64,000 nt of DNA from Lucifuga dentata. Its lineage: Eukaryota > Chordata > Actinopteri > Ophidiiformes > Bythitidae. Below, in pieces: positions 59,801 to 64,000 of the stretch. Position 1 is the first letter of the stretch. Each line of letters begins with the position of its first letter. The translations under genes were made by a program, and so were the position numbers. The stretch is taken from contig VXCM01001257.1 of NCBI GenBank assembly GCA_014773175.1, positions 124,001 through 188,000 on the forward strand, written 5' to 3'. The notes under the pieces are model-generated. The model was not told the DNA's origin. It did not search any database and saw only the letters and a list, made by a program, of their open reading frames with translations.

Positions 59801-60056
59801 TCCTGCTATTAGAGGACAATTTCTTTTTAGGTCAGAGTTTATTTTGTTGCATAAATCTGTACAGAAGATGATGTGACATTTTTGGAACTGACTTGTTTTT
59901 CACTGTAGGTCTGAAGCTGGGAATGGAGCGGGATGCCTATGTGATGATTGCAGAAAAAGGGGAGAAGCTCTACCACATGATGATGACCAAGAGCCGCCAC
60001 CTGGTCAAGGATCGACGCAGGAAGCTCAGCATCGTGCCCAAGTGCTTCATGGGAAA
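12093..60056 (+). CDS. prex1: prex1, 5' part of gene (exons 1-10), PIP3-dependent Rac exchange factor 1
   Basis: Exons 12093-12236, 37127-37192, 37400-37522, 45470-45574, 47452-47553, 48065-48226, 52492-52625, 52978-53093, 55215-55364 and 59909-60056 join in frame to about 416 residues. P-Rex1 is a Rac GEF at the plasma membrane, activated jointly by PIP3 and G-beta-gamma. The DH domain spans about residues 33-226 ([15 protein letters not shown], then [13 protein letters not shown], then [18 protein letters not shown]). The PH domain spans about 255-380 ([20 protein letters not shown], then [19 protein letters not shown]). The last exon starts the first DEP domain. [14 protein letters not shown] favours prex1 over prex2. 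The DEP, PDZ and phosphatase-like 3' exons lie beyond the window. Confidence 0.96.
13388..13944 (+). mobile_element. piggyBac-like MITE, copy 2
   Basis: TTAAAGGACCATACC left end; ATGATCCTTTAA right end. Internal T-run at 13579-13604 with two G interruptions after it. Older-looking subfamily (left arm CCAATATACAATACGC rather than CCTAATATATTC). Confidence 0.8.
14550..15066 (-). mobile_element. piggyBac-like MITE, copy 3 (reverse)
   Basis: Left end TTAAAGGACCATATCGG; the right end decays to ATGCTGCTTTAG, so the right TTAA is mutated. Internal sequence is inverted relative to copy 1. Diverged, older copy. Confidence 0.7.
15880..16324 (-). mobile_element. piggyBac-like MITE, copy 4 (left-truncated)
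   Basis: Homology starts inside the element (cttaatctttcaaaacc) and runs to an intact right end, CCGGTATGGTCCTTTAA. The left inverted repeat is missing. Confidence 0.7.
16415..16467. repeat. (GAAT)n/(GGAT)n microsatellite
   Basis: Compound tetranucleotide repeat of GAAT units interrupted by GGAT units. Confidence 0.9.
17004..17033. repeat. (GT)n microsatellite
   Basis: About 15 GT units. Confidence 0.95.
17038..17662. mobile_element. Possible hAT-type element with internal direct repeat
   Basis: The left edge AGGGATCCCCAACT pairs with the complement of the right edge AGTTGGGAACCCTG, like CAGGG-type hAT termini, but no 8-bp target duplication is visible. Inside, a 100-bp block (about 17059-17170) recurs at about 17452-17560, sharing TGGTCATAAAATGTCATGCT. 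An N lies at 17058. Confidence 0.35.
18116..18160. repeat. (GT)n-(GAGT)n compound microsatellite
   Basis: A GT run followed by about seven GAGT units. Confidence 0.9.
18259..18839 (-). mobile_element. piggyBac-like MITE, copy 5 (reverse, full length)
   Basis: TTAAAGGACTATACCGG at the left and GTAAGGTCCTTTAA at the right, with TTAA at both edges; 581 bp. Younger subfamily with long inverted arms containing TTACGTTACTGACAATCAT. Confidence 0.85.
20321..20880 (+). mobile_element. piggyBac-like MITE, copy 6, containing an assembly gap
   Basis: TTAAAGGAGCATACCGG to GGTCCTTTAA with TTAA at both edges. The internal T-tract has grown to more than 60 T, at which the assembly breaks (N at 20617-20669). 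Confidence 0.8.
20617..20669. other. Assembly gap (53 N)
   Basis: A run of N directly after a long poly-T tract inside MITE copy 6. Confidence 0.99.
22535..23250 (+). repeat. LINE-like dispersed repeat, copy B, interrupted by a MITE
   Basis: The flanks at about 22535-22570 (GTTCAAAACGTGGCTGTTCG) and 22974-23250 (ACTTTCTGGTGAACGCTGCA onward) align continuously to the repeat at 6507-6900. Between them lies a 403-bp inverted-repeat element. Confidence 0.6.
22571..22973. mobile_element. MITE with 33-bp inverted termini, nested in LINE-like repeat
   Basis: Left arm 22571-22603 begins CGGTGTTGTGCCGAAATCTG. Right arm 22941-22973 is its reverse complement with about two mismatches (ends CGGCACAGCACCGG). 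No ORF is seen. No clear target duplication is visible because the host repeat has diverged. Confidence 0.65.
24242..24679 (+). mobile_element. piggyBac-like MITE, copy 7 (internally deleted)
   Basis: TTAAAGGAGGATATACG to AGTATGGTCCTTTAA with TTAA at both edges, 438 bp. Older subfamily (left arm AATAAATACAACCCGCATA). Confidence 0.75.
24817..25224 (-). other. Unrecognised 135-codon antisense ORF in prex1 intron 1
   Basis: One of the longest non-repeat open frames outside the known exons, complete from Met to stop. The C-terminal part looks protein-like ([20 protein letters not shown], then [15 protein letters not shown]), and a possible splice acceptor (gctttcccctcag) precedes it on the minus strand. 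I do not recognise a family. It may well be a chance ORF in non-coding DNA. Confidence 0.15.
25440..25810 (-). repeat. RTE-like LINE fragment (antisense)
   Basis: Words such as gaattcataccttcaccaaggc and AGATCCGAAACCTTATCCAG, and an antisense match to a segment near 44170-44400, resemble the 3' region of teleost RTE-type LINEs. Boundaries are approximate. Confidence 0.35.
25826..25882. repeat. (TA)n/(CA)n microsatellite
   Basis: Mixed TA and CA dinucleotide tract. Confidence 0.9.
25995..26032 (-). repeat. L2-type LINE 3' tail (antisense)
   Basis: Contains CTTTATTGTCCCCAAGGGAA followed by atttggtttg, a typical antisense fish L2 3' end. Confidence 0.5.
26623..26702. repeat. (GA)n microsatellite
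   Basis: About 80 bases of GA repeat with a few CA interruptions, after a G-run with an N at 26622. Confidence 0.95.
27757..28240. mobile_element. TATAAGCC-type DNA transposon, copy a (short form)
   Basis: Starts TA-TCGTATATACTCGAGTATA and ends ATAGTTGAGTATTTACGG-TA. Subterminal TATAAGCC motifs occur in both arms. About 480 bp, no ORF. Confidence 0.7.
29011..29127 (+). mobile_element. piggyBac-like MITE, copy 8 (mostly deleted)
   Basis: Intact left end TTAAAGGACCATACCGG, then a short tandem duplication of CCTAGTATATTC, then only about 40 bases of internal sequence before copy 9 starts. Confidence 0.7.
29128..29669 (+). mobile_element. piggyBac-like MITE, copy 9
   Basis: TTAAAGGACCATACCACCC to GGTATGATCCTTTAA with TTAA at both edges. 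About 50 T followed by an N at 29427 replace part of the interior seen in copy 1. Confidence 0.8.
31183..31745 (+). mobile_element. piggyBac-like MITE, copy 10 (right-truncated, with inserted repeat)
   Basis: Left end TTAAAAGGCCATACC. Homology continues to about 31745 but the right inverted repeat is absent. A foreign block (about 31355-31515: tcaaagggctttacgg, aaaaaactccttaaaaacc, ggaagaaacctcgg) splits the copy. Confidence 0.65.
31355..31515. repeat. Fish dispersed repeat inserted in MITE copy 10
   Basis: The phrases AAGGGCTTTACGG, AAAAAACTCCTT and GGAAGAAACCTCGG are those of an abundant teleost repeat. The family name is uncertain. Confidence 0.45.
32969..33250. mobile_element. hAT-type MITE with 8-bp target duplication
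   Basis: Left CAGGGTCGGAT pairs exactly with right ATCCGACCCTG. The flanks GGCTAAGG and GGCTATGG match at 7 of 8 bases, as expected of hAT elements. 282 bp, no ORF. A small GGTATGGC repeat lies inside the left end. Confidence 0.8.
33952..34461. mobile_element. Inverted-repeat element spanning the largest gap
   Basis: Left TACGGAGCCCCTTAGGGGTC, then atgtgtgaaaa. Right ...cacacatgactattaggggctccgta is its near-perfect reverse complement. AGCTTA flanks both sides exactly, a probable 6-bp target duplication. Both arms run into poly-A/poly-T and then the gap. Confidence 0.75.
33993..34378. other. Assembly gap (386 N)
   Basis: N-run bounded by poly-A on the left and poly-T on the right, inside the inverted-repeat element. 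Confidence 0.99.
34994..35026. repeat. (CT)n microsatellite
   Basis: About 16 CT units. Confidence 0.95.
37127..37192 (+). CDS. prex1: prex1 exon 2 (residues 49-70)
   Basis: Acceptor ccctttccag and donor gtaatt. The 22 codons [20 protein letters not shown] plus VK fit between exons 1 and 3. AFLHRIRQ is identical to the mammalian exon as I recall it, while the following linker is about three residues shorter. It is a short exon that is easy to miss. Confidence 0.9.
37400..37522 (+). CDS. prex1: prex1 exon 3 (residues 71-111)
   Basis: Acceptor ctgtttatag and donor gtaagt. Encodes [20 protein letters not shown] through [12 protein letters not shown]-domain helices. LFSNIEDIL is invariant in P-Rex proteins. 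Confidence 0.94.
37740..37769. repeat. (CA)n microsatellite
   Basis: About 15 CA units. Confidence 0.95.
38575..39148 (-). pseudogene. Tc1-like transposon relic with decayed transposase
   Basis: On the minus strand the reading gives [20 protein letters not shown] followed by [16 protein letters not shown], the DNA-binding region and GRPR hook of Tc1-family transposases, before stops and shifts. Near 39100-39145 is a terminal-repeat-like CAAACTTTTACATG. The catalytic DDE part is absent, so it is a truncated, inactive copy. Confidence 0.75.
39653..39978 (-). mobile_element. piggyBac-like MITE, copy 11 (host of a nested copy)
   Basis: Left end TTAAAGGACCATACTGG, internal sequence in reverse orientation, older subfamily. 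It is interrupted at GTTGGATTGG by copy 12; a short piece resumes at about 40564-40580 (TTAAATAAAGTTACTT). Confidence 0.75.
39979..40567 (+). mobile_element. piggyBac-like MITE, copy 12, nested in copy 11
   Basis: Left TAAAAGGACCATACC (TTAA with one change), right GGTATGGTCCTTTAA. 589 bp, younger subfamily. The insertion point corresponds to an internal TTAA of copy 11. Confidence 0.85.
42909..43381. mobile_element. TATAAGCC-type DNA transposon, copy b (short form)
   Basis: TA-CCGTATATATTTGACTATA at the left and ACTCGAGTATATACGG-TA at the right. TATAAGCCGAC motifs repeat near both ends. 473 bp; opposite orientation to copy a. Confidence 0.75.
44140..44420 (+). repeat. RTE-like LINE fragment
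   Basis: Contains GGGTGGGGCGTAGCCCAGGG, the gatccagatccaaggacggatccagg string and CTAATCTCAATGAAAAAATA, typical of teleost RTE-derived repeats. A short related 3' piece lies at 44928-44966 (ggccttggtggagatatcactctgagtgc). Confidence 0.4.
44446..44479. repeat. (ATT)n microsatellite
   Basis: About 11 ATT units. Confidence 0.95.
45470..45574 (+). CDS. prex1: prex1 exon 4 (residues 112-146)
   Basis: Acceptor tgttttccag and donor gtgaga. Encodes [20 protein letters not shown] through [11 protein letters not shown], in the DH domain. Confidence 0.95.
45575..47451 (+). other. prex1: prex1 intron 4 (about 1.9 kb)
   Basis: No exon or named transposon is seen. It contains the perfect 16-bp inverted repeat at 46730-46766 and a 24-bp imperfect direct repeat (46697 and 47004). 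Confidence 0.75.
46730..46766. repeat. Perfect 16-bp inverted repeat (hairpin)
   Basis: TCTAGCTGATCATGGC, then a 5-base loop CAAGA, then GCCATGATCAGCTAGA. All 16 pairs are perfect and a T-run follows. In the transcript it would form a stable stem-loop within intron 4. Confidence 0.85.
47452..47553 (+). CDS. prex1: prex1 exon 5 (residues 147-180)
   Basis: Acceptor ttcttcttcag and donor gtacca. Encodes [20 protein letters not shown], then [14 protein letters not shown]. The [13 protein letters not shown] block is the most conserved DH-domain helix, used for GTPase contact. Confidence 0.95.
48065..48226 (+). CDS. prex1: prex1 exon 6 (residues 181-234)
   Basis: Acceptor gtgcccacag and donor gtgaga. 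Encodes [20 protein letters not shown], then [20 protein letters not shown] and QSHIEGWE, the end of the DH domain and the linker helix to the PH domain. A G-run with an N follows 12 bases into the intron. Confidence 0.95.
48237..48254. repeat. G-run with N
   Basis: About 16 G with an N at 48238, just inside intron 6. Confidence 0.9.
48635..48767. other. Assembly join: 66-bp exact duplication around one N
   Basis: Bases 48635-48700 and 48702-48767 are identical, with N at 48701. Confidence 0.85.
49093..49933. mobile_element. TATAAGCC-type DNA transposon, copy c (long form, with gap)
   Basis: TA-CCTTATATACATGAGTATA at the left and GTCGAGTATATACGG-TA at the right, about 840 bp. It contains two diverged copies of a block of about 150 bp (GGTAATCAGCT... 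GGAACAACATCAGGGGG) and a small GCTAATGTTA tandem repeat near 49670-49710. A long poly-T leads into the gap at 49181-49213. Confidence 0.75.
49181..49213. other. Assembly gap (33 N)
   Basis: N-run following about 60 T. Confidence 0.99.
50533..50574. repeat. (CA)n microsatellite
   Basis: About 20 CA units; shorter CA tracts lie at 50356-50394. Confidence 0.95.
50858..50893. repeat. (GT)n microsatellite
   Basis: About 17 GT units with one TA interruption. Confidence 0.93.
51812..52385 (-). mobile_element. piggyBac-like MITE, copy 13 (reverse)
   Basis: TTAAAGGACCATACCACCC to GGTATGGTCCTTTAA with TTAA at both edges, 574 bp, younger subfamily. It ends 106 bases before prex1 exon 7. Confidence 0.87.
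52492..52625 (+). CDS. prex1: prex1 exon 7 (residues 235-279)
   Basis: Acceptor gttcctacag and donor gtgagc. Encodes [20 protein letters not shown], then [20 protein letters not shown] and KRKS, the first PH-domain strands. It ends in a split Arg codon (AG). Confidence 0.95.
52978..53093 (+). CDS. prex1: prex1 exon 8 (residues 279-318)
   Basis: Acceptor catttcctag and donor gtttgt. Encodes [20 protein letters not shown], then [18 protein letters not shown]. The basic KKSTKRTK loop of the PH domain is typical of P-Rex1, not P-Rex2, and lies where phosphoinositide is bound. Confidence 0.94.
53094..55214 (+). other. prex1: prex1 intron 8 (about 2.1 kb)
   Basis: No repeat family or exon that I can name. 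It is one of the few introns here lacking obvious transposon copies. Confidence 0.6.
55215..55364 (+). CDS. prex1: prex1 exon 9 (residues 318-368)
   Basis: Acceptor acttttgcag and donor gtgagt. Encodes [20 protein letters not shown], then [20 protein letters not shown] and [10 protein letters not shown], including the C-terminal PH helix. Split codons at both ends match exons 8 and 10. Confidence 0.95.
55867..56453 (+). mobile_element. piggyBac-like MITE, copy 14
   Basis: TTAAAGGACCATCC to GGTATGGTCCTTTAA with TTAA at both edges, 587 bp. Complete copy of the younger subfamily; a good reference for the family. Confidence 0.88.
57709..57776 (-). pseudogene. tRNA-like relic (tRNA pseudogene or SINE head)
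   Basis: Read on the minus strand it has an A-box TGGCGAAATTGG, a perfect 5-bp anticodon stem (ACAGA/TCTGT) with loop TCTGGCA, and a decayed B-box GGTCGATTTCC. The T-stem does not pair properly, so it should not be a working tRNA. A tRNA-derived SINE head is the other reading. Confidence 0.4.
59909..60056 (+). CDS. prex1: prex1 exon 10 (residues 368-417)
   Basis: Acceptor cactgtag and donor gtgagt. Encodes [20 protein letters not shown], then [20 protein letters not shown] and IVPKCFMG, entering the first DEP domain. It ends with AA of a split codon, probably Asn, whose partner exon is beyond the window. A MITE begins 19 bases after the exon end. Confidence 0.94.
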
Positions 60057-60075
60057 GTGAGTTTCTTTTGCCTCC

Positions 60076-60652
60076 TTAAAGGACTATACCACCCATTTTG
60101 CATGTTTAAACCTAATATAGTCAATTTTCATATACATAACGTGACTGACAATAATTTCCTAAAGCATGCTACTGGAACATGAATTAAAAAAGTTTTCCCT
60201 ACCTTCCAGACCGCCATTGGTTTCAGTTAATTCTGGTATGCTATTAAAATCAACTTGATACTGGAAACATTCTTGGGATAGGTAATCCATCATCCCCAAC
60301 AAGATGTATATTCAGGTTTTTTCAGAGTTTTGTAATTTTAGCATTTAAGCGCAATAAAATGTGCAGAGTGAATGTATGTCTCCACCGGTGAATATAGTCC
60401 CAAAAGAAGATCTGCTTTTTTTATCGGAAAATTTTAATGACCGTGACTTCATAATCTGCAGGCGAAACATTGATTTTTAAGGTGGGTGTATCGCTTGAAT
60501 AGTTGATTTTGAAAGATTAAGAGATTTTGCAAAATATCAGGAAAGCTGAAATATGGTTTTATCCTTTGGGAAATGATTGCCAGTAACCTTACGTGTATGA
60601 AAATTGAATATATCAGGCTCAAACATGCAAAATGGGTGGTATGGTCCTTTAA
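60076..60652 (+). mobile_element. piggyBac-like MITE, copy 15
   Basis: TTAAAGGACTATACCACCC to GGTATGGTCCTTTAA with TTAA at both edges, 577 bp. Starts 19 bases after the end of prex1 exon 10. Confidence 0.88.
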
Positions 60653-61046
60653 TTCAAACTTTGTTGAGGTTCCAAGAATGTGGCTTTAAGCTGCGCTCTT
60701 CACAAGGGAATCCTTACAAACTGGCGTTACGTAAGATAAGCGGGCAGTGAAAAGAGCTGGAATCCAGTCTATTCAAGTCCTGGCAGAAAGCCTAAACAGT
60801 TTTTACCCTCTCTGTCCCTAATGAGAAGGAGCCAAGCTGCTCTCCATACCACTCATGTCACACACTCATACACACACACTCACACAAACGTGAACGAGAG
60901 AAAGACCTTTAACTGAGGCTCTGTTACAAGCTGTTCTGTCCCCTTGATGTTTCAGTGAAATGAATACACAATGAACGCTTTGCTTGAAGTTTCCCTTTGC
61001 AATTAAAATTCCTCTCGGTACCATTTTGGGGAAATGAAAATTAAAG

Positions 61047-61890
61047 TACCGTATATACTTGACTATCAGCCGACCCCCAATTTTGACCTGCAAATTTAGA
61101 TTTTTAAAGAAACCCATATATAAGCCGACCCCCTGATGTTGTTCCATCAGTTTATTTGTTTAGCAAATTACCTGTTTTGTTCTGAGAATTGTCATCCTGT
61201 AATTTTCTGAAAATAATCCACGTACCACTACTAGTAAACAGCTGATTACCATAAGTGACATTAGCTAACATTAAGTTTTCTGGACTCCTCTTCCTTGTCT
61301 GAATCACGTTGATGAAGGTAAGGAAAGCTTTACAAATAAGCTATAATTATCACGGCGCTTTTTTAGCTGTGTAATTATGGTGAGCTTTTTTTTTTTCTTT
61401 TTTTTTTTGTTTGTTAAGAATCTCACCCATTACGTGTTTTCAGTAATTATCCTGTACCTGAGTCGATGAGGGTCTGTCTATGTGCTGGACATTCCTCCAT
61501 ACGGAGTTTTGGAATTCCCTCAGCCGACCCCCTGATGTTGTTCCATCAATTTATTTGTTTAACAAATTACCTGTTTTTCTGGGTATTGTCATAGTATTAT
61601 TCTGATTTTCTGAAAATAATCCACGTACCGGTAAACATGATATTTATTTCAGCAGCTGATTACCGTAACTGACGGATCACGCCTTACTGGCCGCTGCAAA
61701 ATGTGCTGAATAAGATGTTTAGTCAGGAGATACATCATTCTAAGGTGTGATTTAAACTAATTTCCATAGGTAGTGGTAATGGGATCTGATTTGAATTACT
61801 TGTGTATAAGCCGACCCCCTGATTTGCGTCGTGAAATTTGGTTAAAAAAAAACAAAAAAAACCTCAGCTTATACTGGAGTATATATGGTA
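61047..61890. mobile_element. TATAAGCC-type DNA transposon, copy d (long form)
   Basis: TA-CCGTATATACTTGACTATC at the left and ACTGGAGTATATATGG-TA at the right, 844 bp. It is the reverse of copy c and carries the same two internal blocks of about 150 bp. It has no gap, so it is the best full-length reference. No ORF. Confidence 0.78.
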
Positions 61891-63538
61891 AGTAAGACCA
61901 TGATGGTGACTGATGACTGGTTTTTGTAATTAGAAATCAGGGAGCATCCCTACATCCTTTACATCCAACATGGCCCCTCTACTAATTTGGCTGCAACAAA
62001 GCAGCGAGGCTGCTATTGTTCTGCACCCACTGCCAAGAAGAGAATAGGAAGAGTTGGTTAAATGGCGTTTCTGGGAGACGAGATCCATCTGAGTGGCGTC
62101 ATAGGTGCATCCTGTCTGGGTGTTTCCTACACTCTGTCCGATGTACGTCTCTAGACGGTCTGGAACCTGAATTCTTCCAGGAAATGCGCTCTGCTACACT
62201 CTGTGTGTGTGTGTTGTAAATGTTGTGTGTGTATATAAAAAACTAAAAGCAACTATTTGTTTATGCATCTTCTGCATCAGGGAGATGATTTGTGCCGAGT
62301 TTTTCCGTCAGTGCTCTTCTTCTTCTTCCCTGTACAAGGATGAGTTTGTTATTATTAATATCCTTATAGGGAAGTGATCTTTTCTCTTCCCCCCCCTCAA
62401 CAGAGAGGTCAGAGGTCAGGGTTGGCTCCAGAATAGCAGACCTGGAGCTGGTTCAAACAGCCTTGTTTTCCAACACAAGCATTCCTATTTCAGGACAGGA
62501 ATGTCAGATTCCTCTCTCCCTCCTTTGCCTTGTATTACTCGAATCTGTCTCCTTCACCACCACCCACCTCCTCATTCTCTCCCTCTCTCTCTGTTTTAGC
62601 TTTCCTCCATCTCTGTCTTTCCTTTCCATCATTAGTCCATCATTTCTTGCTAATGAGTGCAACCTGCATTAGCTCTGCATTCTGCCATACTGATGAAATT
62701 AGCAGCAGGCAGTTTAAAAGGCTATCACATTAAATGCTGAGTGCTGGTTTGATAACACCCTGTCTTCTTGATAGCATAATTCTGTTGCTTCATGCTGTCC
62801 ACCACTTTTGTCCAGTTCTCATATTAAGGCTATTATTGGATGATAACGGCCATTTTTTGGTTTTATCAGAGATTGCATATTATCATTATATGGATAATCC
62901 TCTTTTTTTTATTACTTTATCCTTTAGCTTTGGCAAAAGCGTGTAGCCAGCACTGTGACATCTTTCCTTTAATTGTCTCTTGATGAAGGTTGAGGGTTTG
63001 TAGGTATCGCTCTTCCTCTTTTCAGTGATGATGGCTGTCATGGTGCCTCGTTCAAACAACTCCACATGTGAAAAAGGTTTTTCACGGACACTATATGTTA
63101 AAAACTACTGAAATGGATATTGACGCAACACTTACAGCATGCAGATTACACTCAGATTTGTGTCTGTACTCTATTGTGGCAAAAATGCAAGTAAGCTATA
63201 TACATGATGGAATAATAGGATGCTGTTGCTTGCCAAATATATATGACTTGTTGCTTAATCGGCTTACAAGAGGAAGTTTGGCTGCTGAGGAAATGCATGC
63301 AGAGACTGATTACACCAATAGTTAACTAGCAGAACTGCCAGTGATTTACAATCCTGTAATCTACATCTGTTACTTTGAGGATGCAACTTTATCTGCACAA
63401 AAAACTAATTTCCACATTAATCCATTTTCCTTTTCATCTCTGCTTCTTTCTTGGCTTCTCTCTCCCTCTCTCTCTGTAGTTCTCTTTGTTTTCATTCTCA
63501 TTCTGGATCTCTCTATGTCCATTTCTTCCTCTTCAGTG

Positions 63539-63642
63539 CACACACACACACACACACACACACAAATACATAGTATTCCTGCTCATCATATTAATTTCCA
63601 TAACAGCTCTGTATCTAAAATTAACTGTTATATAAGACCCCC

Positions 63643-63683
<41 letters not shown>

Positions 63684-63964
63684 GAGCATGCAGTTGAGCC
63701 CCCTGGCAATTCCAATTAACAGTCACCAGCTTTGATAGAGACACATTCACATAATAGAAATCAATGACACACACACACACACAGGTTATAAAGTGCGCTT
63801 GCCAGGTTACAGAAAGAGTTATTAATTATGATAAAATATTCTTTTTGTGCTTTAGCCAAACAGGGAGTGTTGGCAGATGGCTCAAGGTGTCTGGAGGTCT
63901 GCATGAACATACAAACAGAGCATTCGTAGCTTTTGGGTTGACTAAGCGCACACACACACACACA
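63539..63964. repeat. Cluster of four (CA)n tracts
   Basis: CA tracts at about 63539-63563, 63644-63681, 63767-63782 and 63949-63963. Confidence 0.9.
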
Positions 63965-64000
63965 AATACACACTAGCTCTGTCTAATTCACTGTTCATCA

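Larger units (their letters stand above)
55365..59908 (+). other. prex1: prex1 intron 9 (about 4.5 kb)
   Basis: Holds a short Tc1-terminus-like piece near 55727 (TGCAGAAGTTTGGAATTACC), MITE copy 14, a tRNA-like relic at 57709-57776 and a poly-T with N at 58524. No exon is recognised; 58600-59900 is plain AT-rich sequence. Confidence 0.7.
60057..64000 (+). other. prex1: prex1 intron 10 (incomplete)
   Basis: No further prex1 exon is seen before the window edge; the next should continue the first DEP domain. It holds MITE copy 15, long TATAAGCC-type copy d, and several CA tracts in the last 500 bases. 61900-63400 shows nothing nameable. Confidence 0.7.

Noticed and set aside
12093..60056. prex2 instead of prex1
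   Set aside because: The PH-domain text [14 protein letters not shown] and HIEGWE context agree with P-Rex1 as I recall it; the P-Rex2 loop differs.
63341..63976. Open frames of 60-118 codons near the right edge
   Set aside because: They are made by (CA)n and (GT)n microsatellites (Thr-His or Cys-Val repeats) and show no protein-like composition.

Overview
The window is vertebrate nuclear DNA, almost certainly from a teleost fish. It is AT-rich and intron-dense, full of (CA)n and (GA)n microsatellites and fish-type transposon debris, and it has GT-AG exons whose products closely resemble two known vertebrate proteins. Both genes are on the + strand, tail to head. Exon limits below were set by reading splice sites and checking that codon phase carries across every junction.

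Region 1 (about 128-7771) holds the last 14 recognisable exons of ralgapb, the non-catalytic beta subunit of the Ral GTPase-activating complex. They encode about 701 residues, including the Rap/Ran-GAP-like domain, and end at a stop codon whose third base is an N. Its 3' UTR and the short intergenic stretch follow, to about 11.6 kb. Two tandem CTCF-like motifs lie near 10.85-10.94 kb.

Region 2 (about 11.6-64 kb, continuing off the right edge) holds the first 10 coding exons of prex1, a PIP3- and G-beta-gamma-activated Rac guanine-nucleotide exchange factor. Exon 1 is at 12093-12236, intron 1 is about 24.9 kb, exons 2-10 run from 37127 to 60056, and intron 10 fills the rest. These exons encode the N-terminus, the DH (Rac exchange) domain, the PH domain and the start of the first DEP domain, about 416 residues. 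One gene turns off Ral and the other turns on Rac, so both act in small-GTPase signalling, but nothing here shows that they are co-regulated.

The introns are dominated by non-autonomous DNA transposons. The main one is a TTAA-flanked, piggyBac-like MITE of about 580 bp with terminal inverted repeats of about 105 bp, present in 15 full or partial copies of at least two subfamilies, one copy nested inside another. A second family has TA-flanked termini and subterminal TATAAGCC repeats. It has four copies, two short (about 480 bp) and two long (about 840 bp), and a fifth, more distant element shares its termini. There are also a hAT-type MITE with an 8-bp target duplication, an inverted-repeat element around the largest gap, a MITE nested in a LINE-like repeat, a Tc1 transposase relic, LINE tails and a tRNA-like relic. 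The assembly has three real gaps and at least four single-N joins flanked by 62-66 bp exact duplications. One of these falsely duplicates 21 codons of a ralgapb exon. I found no clear novel gene system; the MITE landscape is the most notable biology.
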